A stretch of DNA of 64,000 nt from NCBI GenBank assembly GCA_029207755.1, contig JARCOQ010000012.1:1116001-1180000 (forward strand), given 5' to 3'. The notes beneath the pieces were generated by a model. It had not been told where the DNA came from, did not search any database, and worked only from the letters and a program-made list of their open reading frames with translations. The number at the start of each line of letters is the position of its first letter. The stretch's first letter is position 1. Of this stretch, positions 33,236-46,100 are shown in pieces. Both the position numbers and the translations under genes were made by a program. The DNA is from Chamaea fasciata. Taxonomy: Eukaryota > Chordata > Aves > Passeriformes > Sylviidae.

Positions 33236-34485
33236 GTTGCTGAAATCATATCCTCACTTGTTCTACATTCACACAGCCACTGAAATATTTCAGTGCCTCT
33301 ACAGAAAGGCTTATCCCAGCACTGCCATGGCTCCCAGGGAGAACAGCTGGCTTTCCACAGAAAGCTGTGCCATGGGTCGGGGGGGGAAGGAAAAACATTG
33401 AATAAAAAACCCCATCGGGTCCCTAGGTAGTGGGATTTTCAGTAATCTAGTACTTTTATTAATCTTCTTCCACGTTCTTTACAGACTTTAAACATATAGG
33501 AAGAACATTTTATTCAGCATAAAATGTTTGTAAAGGTCTGGAATTTAAATAATCGTGTGGATATTAGTATTTAATCTGGCTGCCTGTCAACTACATTAAT
33601 CTTTGTGGTCTTCCCCTGTTAAAATAACATTCCAAGTACATAACATGGAGCCAAGCCATAGGAAAGCTGATTGTCCTTAGGTCTGACCTACCAACCAGCA
33701 GGTTTAGGAGGGAAAACAGGGCTGCAAAGAAGCAGGATTAGGTGGGCAGAAGAAAGTTGAGCATTTTCTTAATTACAAGAATGCTAAAACCCATGGCCAT
33801 CTCCTGGGGATTTAAAGGAGGAGGTTCCCTGGAGCCCAGAATCCCCTCCATGCAAAAACACCACGTGGCTCACATCCCATCAATTACATTAATCCCTAAT
33901 TAATGCCGGTGACAAACTCCCCCCAGCCCCCTTTAGATCAGTTTCATCTCCAGCTCTGCACATCCTGCAGCTCCTGCCACAAGAGTCACATCAGGACATC
34001 CCACTGCACATACAGCCCTTGAAAAGAGCTTCTTCACTCCCAAAGAATGCACCTTTCTGTTCATTAAAAATACTAAACTTGAGCTACAATGTGGAAACAA
34101 GCACGTCCCTGTTGGTCAAAGCATTTAATATATGATTTTATGTGTATATAATACACTTCATAAAGAAAGAAATAATACTTATTTAAATAGGTATACTGGC
34201 CTTACTGGAGCTGACATGCACGAGGTGATGACTGGTAAAAATCATGGCTGGTACCTTTAGCTTCTAACAGGGGAAGCCCAGCAAGCTGTTAAAACACAAA
34301 AGTCAAAGTGATTCCAAAAGTCAGTGCAATACAGACACAATATAATGAGCTTGAAAAGCCAAAACTTCCTCATGAAAAATATTTTGCCATATGGACTGAA
34401 ACAAAGCTGATTCCCTAATCAGGTCTTTCTCAATCCATCCCAACATAAAAAAACAAGCAAAAAAAGTGACTTTCAAATTACACAA

Positions 34486-34491
34486 TTTATT
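34486..34491 (-). promoter_or_regulatory. DPY19L3: Candidate poly(A) signal of DPY19L3
   Basis: On the minus strand this reads AATAAA and is followed by a T-rich tract at about 34470-34445. It would give a 3' UTR of about 2.5 kb. Other minus-strand AATAAA hexamers, for example near 36796 and 35163, could give shorter forms. Confidence 0.4.
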
Positions 34492-35554
34492 TAGTATACA
34501 ATAGTCATTACATCTCTTTACAACAACATATTATAAAATAACTATGTTAGATCCCACCAGCAGAACACTGAAATAAGAAATGAAAATACACTTATGTATC
34601 CCAAAGGCTTTTCTCTCCTAAAAAAGTCCTGGCTCCTTGGATTTACTCTTTGAAGCAGGGTGGTGTCTGAACGCTGCACTGCAGTCCTTGGAATATCCCT
34701 CAGTGTTAAACCCTTCTGATAATCTCTTATGATACATCTTTCTGTTTAAAAAACCCCAAACAACCAGTTTGCACTTGGTAGTTTCTATGAAAAGGTTAAA
34801 CGTCTCTTTTGGCAATATCAGAGACTGCATTTTTGAAATTAGTCTGTTGAAAAATAGTTACTGTTCCAGTCAGCATTTCTTAGTCTCAGCTGTCACCTAC
34901 AAGTTCTGAAGACAAGAGGCTACCACAAGAGGCTGGGTCTGGGAATCCCTCCCCTCCACCAAAGGGAAGTTACTGCACCTTTCCAGCAAGATCCACCTGT
35001 GTTCTAGAACAAGCCATAGAGCCCAGACATCTTTTACCTTTTGTGCGCTTGTTTTCAATTACTGAAGCCACTCACTGAAGGATTCACTGACCCAGGCTTG
35101 CAGCAAGAACCACCATGCATCATTACAGGCCTAATTAAAGTTTTAATACTGATTAAAATGTTTTATTATTGTATTACGTTAAACTGCAGCGGTCTCCAAC
35201 CTCATTAAAGGATACAGGCCAGGAATTACTCAGGAGTTTCAGCTGCTCAGTGTAACAACCCAGCTCCTGTCAGCGTGTGATTTAACACAGCCTGCCTACA
35301 GCACAGCCTTCTGTGCCAGGGAGGAAGGCAGAAGGATGTTGAACATTGTTTAATGAGTATTTACTGAATAGAAAATTGTTTGAGCATGTGACATAACCAT
35401 CTCCATCTCTTCGGTAATTTACCTTTGTGCAACTGAAAGGGAAAACACTTAAATCATTTGGAATTGGAGCCCAGCTCAGTTGTGACAGCTAATCTCATTA
35501 CACATCTTGATTAAATTAAATGTGGAGTTTACTATCTGCAGCACTTTTAAGTTT

Positions 35555-35620
35555 CCCATCATTAGAAATTAATTGCAGCGGTAATTACTATAACTGAGTT
35601 ATTTGCATAGGCCACAAACA
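35555..35620. promoter_or_regulatory. Candidate regulatory cluster: TTAATT, TAATTA and octamer ATTTGCAT
   Basis: TTAATT at 35569, TAATTA at 35582 and ATTTGCAT at 35601. It may lie within the DPY19L3 3' UTR. Same motif combination as the cluster at 33.2 kb. Confidence 0.25.
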
Positions 35621-36998
35621 CTCTTATACGTGTTCAAATGTTAATTCAACCTGGGCCTAGAGGCACTTGATTATTACAATTCTGTTTTTCTTAAGAAACA
35701 CATGAGCCTAGTGGATGTCTGATTCAAGATGGAGAGTACTGTGAGGCGTCCAAATTTGATTTCTGATTTCAGTCTAAAACCAAAGCAGTGCTAAAAACAT
35801 AGCAAAAGCCATGTGGTACCTTCATAACGTTTAGAAATCTGATACAAATCACAAAGTTCAGGCTGGTAAAAAGACAAAGGGTACAAACAAATCACAAAAT
35901 TCTCAGCATTGAGGTCTGGCTTCACTTCATCTTCCATGTCATTTTAAAATACTGGTAGTCTCTGTTTCAGGCTAAAGAACAAGGACACAATTTTGTGCTA
36001 AAATATAGAGCTTTGTGTCTGAAATAATACAAACCAAAGCTCTACTGTCTGAATGTACTTGAAATACTGGTTTCCTGCTGATTTAGAGATGAGGTGGTTT
36101 TTTTTGTCCAATTTTGCTATCCTAGTGGGATTCAAACAAGGAGAAAAAGGATCCCCTCTAGTTCAGAAAGTATATACAGAAAAGTGTTGTGAGAATCCAA
36201 ACTGAGAAATTTGGATTTTCGTTTGTTCTGAGCATTGTACAAGGATACAAACATGCAACATGTATCAAGCATGCTCCAGCCTTTTTTCTCACTAGAAATA
36301 CATAACACTCCATCATTAAACACTTAATGTTATAAACCAGTTTGTTTCTGATCACTAAAAATGCTGGACCAAAGATTAAAGGTTTTTCTTCAAAATTATT
36401 TGCTTAATCCTCACTCACTGATTCCGCAGTCACACTCACAGGATTGGAAACTCATATCCGCACACATTCCCGAAGAATTGAAAAAAGAGGCACTGAAAGA
36501 GCACAAGGATCTGTCAAAAAGGATCAGACTGTAAGACAAAACTTCATTTTGTGACCGTTTTTAGGATTCACAAAGGCAATGCTTGCTCAGGGCAGGAGCA
36601 GCATGGGCTGCTTTGACTGAATTTCTACCACTGGAGAGGAAAATCTGAACTGCTGAGCAGATTCACAGGCTGGCACTCAGCAGTGCTCCCACAGGCTGCT
36701 GCCTTTGTCTTCCAATCAGTTGAAACTAGAAAATAATTACAACCTAAGAGTTCTGAGGGTCAGAATTTAGCATCAAAATGGTCCCTGCTAGCATTTATTT
36801 ATGAATTTTTGAAAATTTTGGCAACATCAATAATGTTATCAAAATTAAACTTGTCTAAGAAAAAAGAATCACAGTAATTAAACAAGAAACCATTGGCGTA
36901 AAATGTCTTAAAAATGTAATCTGTTTGTAAACTTCATCTGCATTTCCTAATGTGGGTCCTAGCAGTGAAATACTGAAAGTGAAGTCACGGTGGCAATG

Positions 36999-37160
36999 TT
37001 ATTTATGCTTGGCAAGTTTGTAAACGTGGAATGTTTTGTTTTGAAACACCCTGGTGAAGTGCACGGTGTAAGAAGGAAGGTTTTTTTTAATTTCCTCACA
37101 GAAGCGAGGATACACCGAAGGTTTCAAATCAGGTTCATTCTCTCCCAAGCCATCCATGAT
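36999..37160 (-). CDS. DPY19L3: DPY19L3 last coding exon and stop
   Basis: Encodes [34 protein letters not shown] and [16 protein letters not shown], then TAA. The acceptor is TTGCAG. It aligns with the human C-terminus with no length change. Confidence 0.95.
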   Translation of the reverse strand: MMDGLGENEPDLKPSVYPRFCEEIKKNLPSYTVHFTRVFQNKTFHVYKLAKHK

Positions 37161-40100
37161 CTGCAATGAAATGGAAGAGATGTATAAATTCCTTTAGCCA
37201 ATTACAGGCAGTAAAAAGTTCATAACAACCTCCACAATACATTCACTGGGTCAGGCTGGCCAAACAAGTGGGAGGAAGAAAACAGCTTTAAACCAGTAAG
37301 ACTTAGAGTATTGTCTCTAAATGGATAAAGTGCTTTGTCAGAGGTCTGTATCTATATGTACTTGGGCTTGTGCAGCCTGCTCTGCCTCCACCTCAGCCCC
37401 AGAAATGCCTGGGAAGTGCCCTGACACAGAGTGGTAACAGGAGCACGCTGCACCTGAGGAACTGAAGCTCTGAAGCGATTCACACCTGGGAGGGAACTCT
37501 GCTTGTGTGCTCCTAACCTGGAGCTCGTCAGCAAGTGATTGCTTATCCTGCCCAGGCTGAAACTCCCCCTTTTTTATTCTCAAATAAAAGCAGTGTTAAT
37601 TTGGCCCTTTTGAGAATGTCTAAAGGCTCCAGTAGGTTCTCCTCCCCACAGTGCGAATACACTGAGCTACCTCAGATCCCAGAAGCTGGGTTTCAGAGGG
37701 AACACAATGTATTTTGTCCCCGTGTTTTATCCTGGAACACTCACGTGGCCATTGGCTACATCGAGCAGGTCCCGCAGGCGGCAGCCCCGGCTGTGCCTCC
37801 TCTCGTAGCAGATGCTGTCCTCCAGGATCACGTAGTCCGTGCCAAAGGAGCGCAGGATCCCGTGCACCTCCCCGGGGGAGCGCTTGGCATAGATCTGGTA
37901 AATCTGCAGAGCAAGGAAACAGCTCCAACACCACACGCCACAGCACCACTCACAACTGCTTTGTCTGCTCTGGCAGGACTCCTCTACCTCGAGCCAAAGA
38001 ACTGACACTGGGTAACCACGTGAATTCAATATTATAGAAACAGTCTAAAAGTGCTTTGTTCAGTAGCCACGTGGAGATGTGTGTTATGGTGAGGATGCTG
38101 CCGGCCACACAACACTGCACGGTGCTGTCAGGCTTTGAGAATGTCTCAAGTCCAGAGAAGGGTGGGGGAAAACAGCCTCCCCAGCCCTGTGTGCAGTTTC
38201 TCAGGGTGGGTTCTGTATCCATTGCTGTGTGCTGCTCTGGGAACTGAAGGGAGTATCAGGGAATGCTCCTTGTGGATTTAACAGCCCAAACAGGCACCAG
38301 GATCTACTGAAGCCACAGCAGCGCCCTTGGGACTAGCCGGGTACTCAGGCACAGAGCTGCCCAGACACTCACCAGCTGCCACAAGTGAGCCAGGAGATGC
38401 CAAAGCAGTTACATCCTGGCCCTGTGCCATTACTAAGTCACTCCTTGAGTAAAGCATGTGATGCCTTTTGCAGTGCCATTAGGACATTACTGTTTTCTGG
38501 AGGGGACTCGGCGACACGGGCAAGGATTACTTCAAGAAATCAGAAATCTCTTACCTGCTTTGTTCTCTCTCTCAGGCTCTTATCCTCATAGTGGGGATGG
38601 TTGGTCAAGGTCCGTCCAGTGCACAGTTTGACTCCTGCCAACAGCTGCATGCTCCCAGCAAACACTGCTGTGCTTGGAGTGTTTGACCTAAACAAACACC
38701 GATAAGTCTGAGGAAGTCTCTGGAGGGGCATTTTTGCAATGTTTGTGACAGATCAGAAGGAAAAAAAAGACTGCAGAAGTATTTTTCTGCTTCTCCTCTA
38801 TTCAGGGAGCAAACTGTTCAAGCAACTGTGTTTTTTTTCAAATGCCAAGTGGATAAATTACGGTAATACCCAACTGCAAATAAAAAATTTACTAAGCACT
38901 ATGAGGAAATCTAAGGAAAACATGATCCTGATAATTTCAAACTATTTCTGTATTTCATCTATTTCTCAGGTTCATAAAGCCTCTGAATATTTATATGTTT
39001 CTATAATCTAATTCTTTTAATATTTCAAGAAACTTATTGTGACTTAGGTTGGTGTCTGATACATATAAGGTACTTCATATAAAATGAATTATTTAATCTG
39101 AATGGTAAAACTTTGTGTTCCTGTCCTGGCATACACCGCACATTTGGAGCAAAAACTTTATTCCATGAGACATTAATCTTCCTATTCTGACAACTGTGGG
39201 AGAGAAACTATGAAAAAAGACACCCCAGTTGCAAAAAGCTGGGGCAAGGGGATGCAGAAGATGCCAGGACAATGCTGTCACTTATTGTTAGTGTGATCTT
39301 TGAAATTCCACATAGCAGTCCTGGTATCTCAGGATCACTCGCATCACTAATGAAAAAATTATTTTTGCTCACCTTCTTCCCATCATGTTTACAATCTAAG
39401 ATATTTTCAAAGACACAACAGAAGAGCAGAACGAAAAGAAAAGAGTAAAAATGTCAGGCAACGGGCTCATCATCAGGCTAATGGAAACTGGTCAGAGTAA
39501 TGTGAAGTGTTTCCTAGTGCTTAGTAGGCACATAACCATGGAAGGGTCTGTGAAGACTAAACCAACAGAAAGCAGCACACATTAAATCAACTAAAATGGA
39601 ATTAGAATGTGAATAGGTGCCTGACATCCCCACGCATGCACTAAACTACTCCAGCAGCTGTGACGCTTTGGGGTGCACTTCAGGGAGCCTTTGGAAACTG
39701 CAGCTACACACTCAGTCATCTTTAAGCTCCATGATCAGCTTGAAAACGTTGAGAGACAAGTATTAAATTTTACTATCGCCTTTCAAGAGATTATGCTTAG
39801 CAAATGAATTAATAATTACAAACCCTTCCTAAAAAAATCTGGCACTGGTACATTAATCTCATCTAGGAAGGCCAGAGATAGTATTTTTAGAAGGCCAGTT
39901 TAACTTCACTGATAGACTAGTCCTTCAACACTTTATAAAACCAGTTTCATTTTAAAGCCTGAAAATATTTAATCTCTTAAGAAATTATTTATTACTTAAA
40001 ATATTCAAAGCCACAAGTGTCCTGAAGTCAATGTTCCATTAAAAGAAATTAATTCCTGTTAGAATTTAGTACTATGCAAATGGGATGGCCCTGACAGGCT

Positions 40101-43100
40101 GTCAGCCAGGACTTATCCCTGGAGCTGTGGGAAAGCACAAGTCTACAGACTAAGCTGCCAAGGACATGGGCTGGACTCACAGAGGGACTGGAGAGAGCTT
40201 AGACATCCAAAAAAAAAAAAAAAACCAACCTCTTAAAGCATCTTCAACATGTTTCTGCGTTTATGCCTGGGCCAGGCTACTAATGTGACAAGTAGGTTTC
40301 TGTGCTTGTTCAGGATTAGTTCAAATTTTAAAACCTGGCTGGTCTTACCAAGGCAACCCTGCTCTTCTGATTGCAGATTTGCATTAGAATGGGCTCTGTA
40401 GCAGACTCAAACTTGCTTAAACCCACTCACACAGCCCCTCCCAACAAGTACCAAAGGCAAAACCACAAGAAAAAAAGCAGACAAACAAAAAAGCCAAACC
40501 AGCCTGCAGGCTCTTTCCTTTAAAAAGAAAGCTAAAGGGAGACAGTGCCCTTTAGCAATAACCTACTGGTAAAAATGCTTGTCAATGATGTAGAATCACA
40601 GGATACACCGAGTTGGAAGGGACCTCCCAGGGCTCATCCAGCCCAGCCCCTGTCCCTGCCCAGACCCCCCAACAATCCCACCTGGCAGCGCTGTCCAAAG
40701 GGTCCTGGAGCTCTGGCAGCCTCGGGACTGTGCCCATTCCCTGGGGAGCCTGGGCAGTGCCAGCATCCTCTGGGGAAGCAGAACCTGTCCCTGATCTCCC
40801 AACCTTGCTCCGGTCACAGGCAGCAGAGATAAGCTGCAGCCCCCAGTGACTCTGCCCCCAGCAAATGGATCCCGCAGAAGGTTCAGGGTTCCATTCCTCC
40901 CGTTTCCAAAAGCATTCACTCCCGCTCAGAAGAGGTGAAGTACAGCTGAGCTGCGTTCTTTACCAGACAGAAAGAGTTTTGCCAGCACTTCCTGCTCTCC
41001 CTATCCCTTCAGACAATCTAGTGACCACTGCTCGCTTTTCAAACAACTGCCTCAAGTGCTCTGGCCCAGGGTGGAGTTAAAAACCTGGTGCTCCAGGTAA
41101 AGGCAGACGATTCCCTGAGATTTACAGGGAAGCCCTGGGAAATGTGTCCTCCAGACACATCACTGTCCATATTTCACTGGGCAGCTCAGATGTTCCCAGG
41201 CCAGCAGGAGCTACTGGAATCCCTCTTTCCCTGTGCTGCACTGGCAGTGCCAGGAGCACAAGTGCTGGATTCCAGTGCCCTGGGCAGAGAGCTGGGAGGT
41301 GACACTGGGAGGTGACACAGAGCCCCAGGCAGTGTCTGCTCTCTCCAGTTCCCTCCCCAGGAGCTCTGGTGGGGGCTACTGCTGAGTTCTGGGGACACAG
41401 GAGCACGGAGGAGCATTCCCAGGCCAGGATGGCTCCTGCATGCCAGGGATGCTCCTGCCCATGCCCTGCACCACGGGCAGGGCCCTGCAGCCAGGGCACC
41501 TCCTGTGCTGCAAACCCTGAATGACACTTCCCTATTACACAAAAACCAAGCCATTTTTACAACTGTCTCAGCAAATGATGGATAAAATGAAAGGATAATT
41601 TGTTTTTATAGCTTTCTGCCAAGCTCCATACCACACTGCCCAACCTGCAAACAATTTATTCTCTAGGAAATGTCACTAAATAATGACAAGGACTTACAGG
41701 TCAAACTGATTTACATTATATAATTTAAATGCCATACCAAGCAGACCTGATGGCATTTTGAACAAATAATCTCATTTATTTTTGAAGCTCTAAGCTTTCA
41801 ACAAGTTAATTACAGCTGAGCTAATGGGTAAACTAAGCACTATATTACAGTGTAGGAACCTTTTCTTTACCTTACACTTAAGAATTTAGAGAATTATATA
41901 AATACTAAAGAATAACTCATTAAAAATAAAAGGGTTTTACAGGAAGTACTTGCACAGACTCTGAAAGGGGTAGTAATTCTTTCTCTTAAACTGCTAAAGA
42001 ATTATTGTGAGCTGGTTTTAGGAAGCACTAAGGAAGAAATGGCCAACATTGCAATTACAGGTCAGACCATAAGAAATAAAATGGCTATTTCTAGTAAAAG
42101 TCCTCCAGAGTTGAACCCTCTAGTTGGCTTTCAAAGCCATAAAATCTGACAAGTCTCAGATTATTCCTTTACTAGCGCCTGAGTATGGTATGAATCAACA
42201 AAGCAAAAGGATTTGAGAAAAGGAGATTCTGAGGAATAGTGCCAAGATCGATTTTTTTTTTTCTTTAAAAGAAAATCTTTTTATTTGCAGAATGCAATAC
42301 TAAAATATCACCCATTCAGCTGCAGGTGATAGGCAATAAAGCATATTCAGTCACACTGTCATGGTTCTTTTTTTTCCCTCTGGTTTGGAAAGACTGAAAA
42401 TTGCAAAAATGGAAAACGACAGCCATAGAGAAAGAACAACAAGATGCGTTTTCGTGAGTCCCAGCTTCCATTTTTATGCATGCAGATTATCCTCACATAA
42501 AGGAGTGCACCTCTTGGTATAAACCTACTTCTCAGGCACGCTCAAGTTCATGCCTGAAATTTACTCACATGTCTGTCCAACAAAAGCGCAAGAATTTAGG
42601 AACATCAATTAGAAAAGAAAAAAAGAAAAAAGTGTAATATTGCCTTTAAAGTCTGGAACATGTGTTGATTTCAGTGTGATAACCATTGAAAATGTAAGTA
42701 ATAAACTTTAAAGCTGGTTTGAAATCAAAACATAGCCGTTAACAGAAATTACTAGAGGAAAGAACCACCACTGAAACATGGGTGCTTCATTTGCATGATC
42801 TTAGGAGGTTTTTAGAAATCTGTGGGGTTTCTGCTAATATACAAATTTGCCTGCTTGTCCCCACACCTGGTTCGGGTACAGCTGACATCCAACAATGCTC
42901 TGCTGAATTTCAAGTCTCAGTGAACTTTACCATTGTTTTGGCTGTGGCCCAAGATTTCTAACAACTTTTTTGGTGAGTTTTGGCAACTGCTATTGAAATA
43001 TTCCACAACCGTAGACAGATTTCCCCTTTAAAGGCAGAAGACATTGCTTCTTTAACACTTACCAGGAGTAAACAGAGTAGGGAAGTTCACGCTATTGATT

Positions 43101-46100
43101 TGCTCATTCTACTGATATTCTTCCCCATCTCACAAATGAGCATGTTGTTCCTGTTGTCTTAGGGAGAAAGACCAAAACTAAGAATTTTAATGTACCTCCC
43201 AGCTGGGAACAGAGCTGTGAACTATCCCTGGAGCACTGGATTCTCGACTTTTTTGTTGAAAAAAAGCTAAGAAAATGAGATGGTGGGTAGGAAAAAAAAA
43301 GCAGAAGACGGGGATATGCAAGGACATTATGTAAAAAATTGTGCTCTGCAATTGTACAGATACAAACCAGTAGATCTTCCTGAAAATGCTATGGTAATTT
43401 TAGTGAAGGGAAGAGTAAGAAATGCATCTGCAGACACTTCACAGGGGACAGACTAATAGTTGGCCATTACTCAGATTGTATATTTGGACAAGTTAATATG
43501 CATTTAGAGCTAAGCGGACAGAAGGGTTTTCTTGTTGTGGAGAGATTGCAAGACAGATGAGTTATTCCTAATTCACTGCTATACATGACAAATTAGAGCT
43601 CCTCATACTGAGTTTTAATAATGAATGATTAGTTCCTGACACCAGCCTTGACAGGCCATTAACTACAGCACAACCATCGAGTGTTAGTATAGCAAAAGTG
43701 TTCTCTCACACATCAAACTTAAGAAAATCTGTCCCACTTTGAGAAACTTACCATAAATTTTGTTGACTGGTATTTAAAGCATAGATAATTAACTCTTCTT
43801 CACAGGAATAATATTTCTAAATACAATAAATTCTAAGTTAAAAAAAAAAATGCCCCTCTGTAATTGTCTGTCATGACTTGGAATGAAGAGATGACAAGCA
43901 CCAGTTTAGCATTCTCAGCAGTAAGAACACATGAAAAATTATTCTCATTGGAGCCAGCCAAATCCAGTTCATGGCTGGGAATAACTCCACATGCATATTT
44001 TATATATAAATCTATATATAACTCTCTACATTGCACACAGGAGACCTGAACTATCAGACATTTACCATCTTTTAATAAAACAGTAGTGCTAAATGGAACT
44101 GGCTGGTAAACATTAGTCACAAAAACATGTCAATAAGGCTGCAGAGATTCTAAATGATGGAAAAAATCATGGCCTGCTTTCAAAATAAGTCAGTGAAGGC
44201 TTGGAATATATTTTACTTCTAAATTACTCTTTCTGCTTTATGGATTAAAGAAATACAACATTATGGAGTACAAATATGTTGCTGTGGGGAGAACAGGCTG
44301 GGTGACTGGTTTCACTGAAGTTCATTGCATATGAAGGAAATACTCCAAGGAAATACTTCAAACAGTTCAATATTTAATGTTGTATATTCCGTTTTACTTT
44401 CAGAATGTTTTCCTCCAGAACATGAAACCAATTTTCTTTTTTTAAAATCATTGCTGGAGTTGCAAATAAATACAAGTCCCAGGAATCCCCCTGGTCAGAA
44501 ACTTAACCTGAAAGTTTCTGGTGGTTACTCCATGTTAACAGAGAATGTACCCCTTCAGTTCACAGCCCTCCAGAGAACATCCTACCTGGCCTTTTTTTCT
44601 CACCATCTTCTACATGTAGTATTCCAAACTGTTTCCACCTAAAAAATACCTTCCTATGCTCTGTGAGAAAGGAGAAGTGACAAGGTGGGGTTGGAATGAT
44701 TAACTCACACTCCTGAAAGACTGCACCTATGCTTAGCTGCGACAAGTTCAATTAAAAATATTTTGCTTGCAGTTTGGAACACGTTGGGATTAATTCTAAC
44801 AAGCAGAAACAACTTAGATTGTTTTCAAGTCCAACAGACAGATGCAGAGTACGAGTTTTCCAGAACTACATCCAAGCTTTTTAAGGTTACAGAGTTGAAA
44901 AGTACATTAGGTTGGGGCAGAGGAAATAAAATCATTGCACTGCAGAGGTTTATTAAGTAAAGAAGTAGTGATAATATGATGAGAGCAGCTTGACACCTCC
45001 AAATTTACCTCTTTTAGCTGGGAAAACTGTGTCCTTATGGCAGCAAAGGGACCAGCTGGTGCACATGGAACACAGCAGGGATACTGAACCCGGGCATGGA
45101 GCTGCTCCTACCCGACCTCCTGATAACCCACCCACCCTAACTCTCCTCAGGGGTCACCAGAGTTCACTGCTGAGCTGTGACAAATAAGGAAAACACTATA
45201 CCTAAGAACATTAGATCTACACAAATAGCATTTAACTGAAATAGAGAAAAAATCCTCTTACTTAATCCAGTTCATCAGCTCCACAGTGTCTGGGTCATAG
45301 AATTCTCTCAGCTCTGATAGTTCATCCATTATTCCCGGCCAGAACTAAAATGGAAACAAAACAGAACCACCTGAAGACAGAATGAACAAAACAAGTTCTG
45401 GATGCTGAAATGTGTTACTTCCTCTTGTCCAGCTCATGGGCAAATTGCAAGACACAAGTGTATCTATCTACCCTTCCTATGAGGAGAGGAGGTCACTGCA
45501 GGATGAACGCACAGTTTCAGAGTTTGAGATCTGCAGCTCCTGCCAGATGACCAGCAGGACCAGAACCCATTGTCAATGGTGGCAAGAGAAGGAAAGGCCC
45601 CAGGAATTAACATTAAGTTTGGAAAAGAAACATAAAACTAAATTCAAAAAGGTAGGAAATTGGTATCACAAGTAAAGATCATTAGATGTGCTGCAGATGC
45701 TATTAAGGGTATTTCAGAAGGTTGAATTACAAGGGAGCCACTAAAAGCAAAAATAAAACTGTGACTGAATGACAACAACCAATAGACCATCAGGAGAAAG
45801 CATTTCAACATTTACTACAGACAAAGAATACATAAATCAAATCTGGAGGAGAGAAAAAAGAATTGAAACCAATTTTGAAAAGCTTAACCCTCCTGTCCAA
45901 AAAGCTAAAGGAACAATGATTCATTAAAGGGTTTATTGTTTAAAGCCAGTGAATATTCCAGGGAAGAAGGGAGCAATTAAGGAAGATAATGACAATGCTA
46001 ACGACAGATTGCTGTGCATCAGTCTTTACTACAGAGGATGTTATGGTGAAACCTATTTCAAACCTGCTTTCCTTAGATAATGAGGACTGCTGGTTTGAAA

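Larger units (their letters stand above)
30962..36998. other. Tail-to-tail intergenic region with both 3' UTRs
   Basis: No coding exon seen. The cadherin 3' UTR probably covers the first ~1.9 kb, and the DPY19L3 3' UTR may cover the last ~2.5 kb. An AT-rich imperfect palindromic stretch lies at about 32055-32130. Octamer and TAATTA clusters lie at about 33.2 and 35.6 kb. Confidence 0.7.

Noticed and set aside
41086..41554. Overlapping open frames of more than 100 codons in a GC-rich intron tract
   Set aside because: Both strands are open only because of base composition; no domain, splice context or conservation argument.
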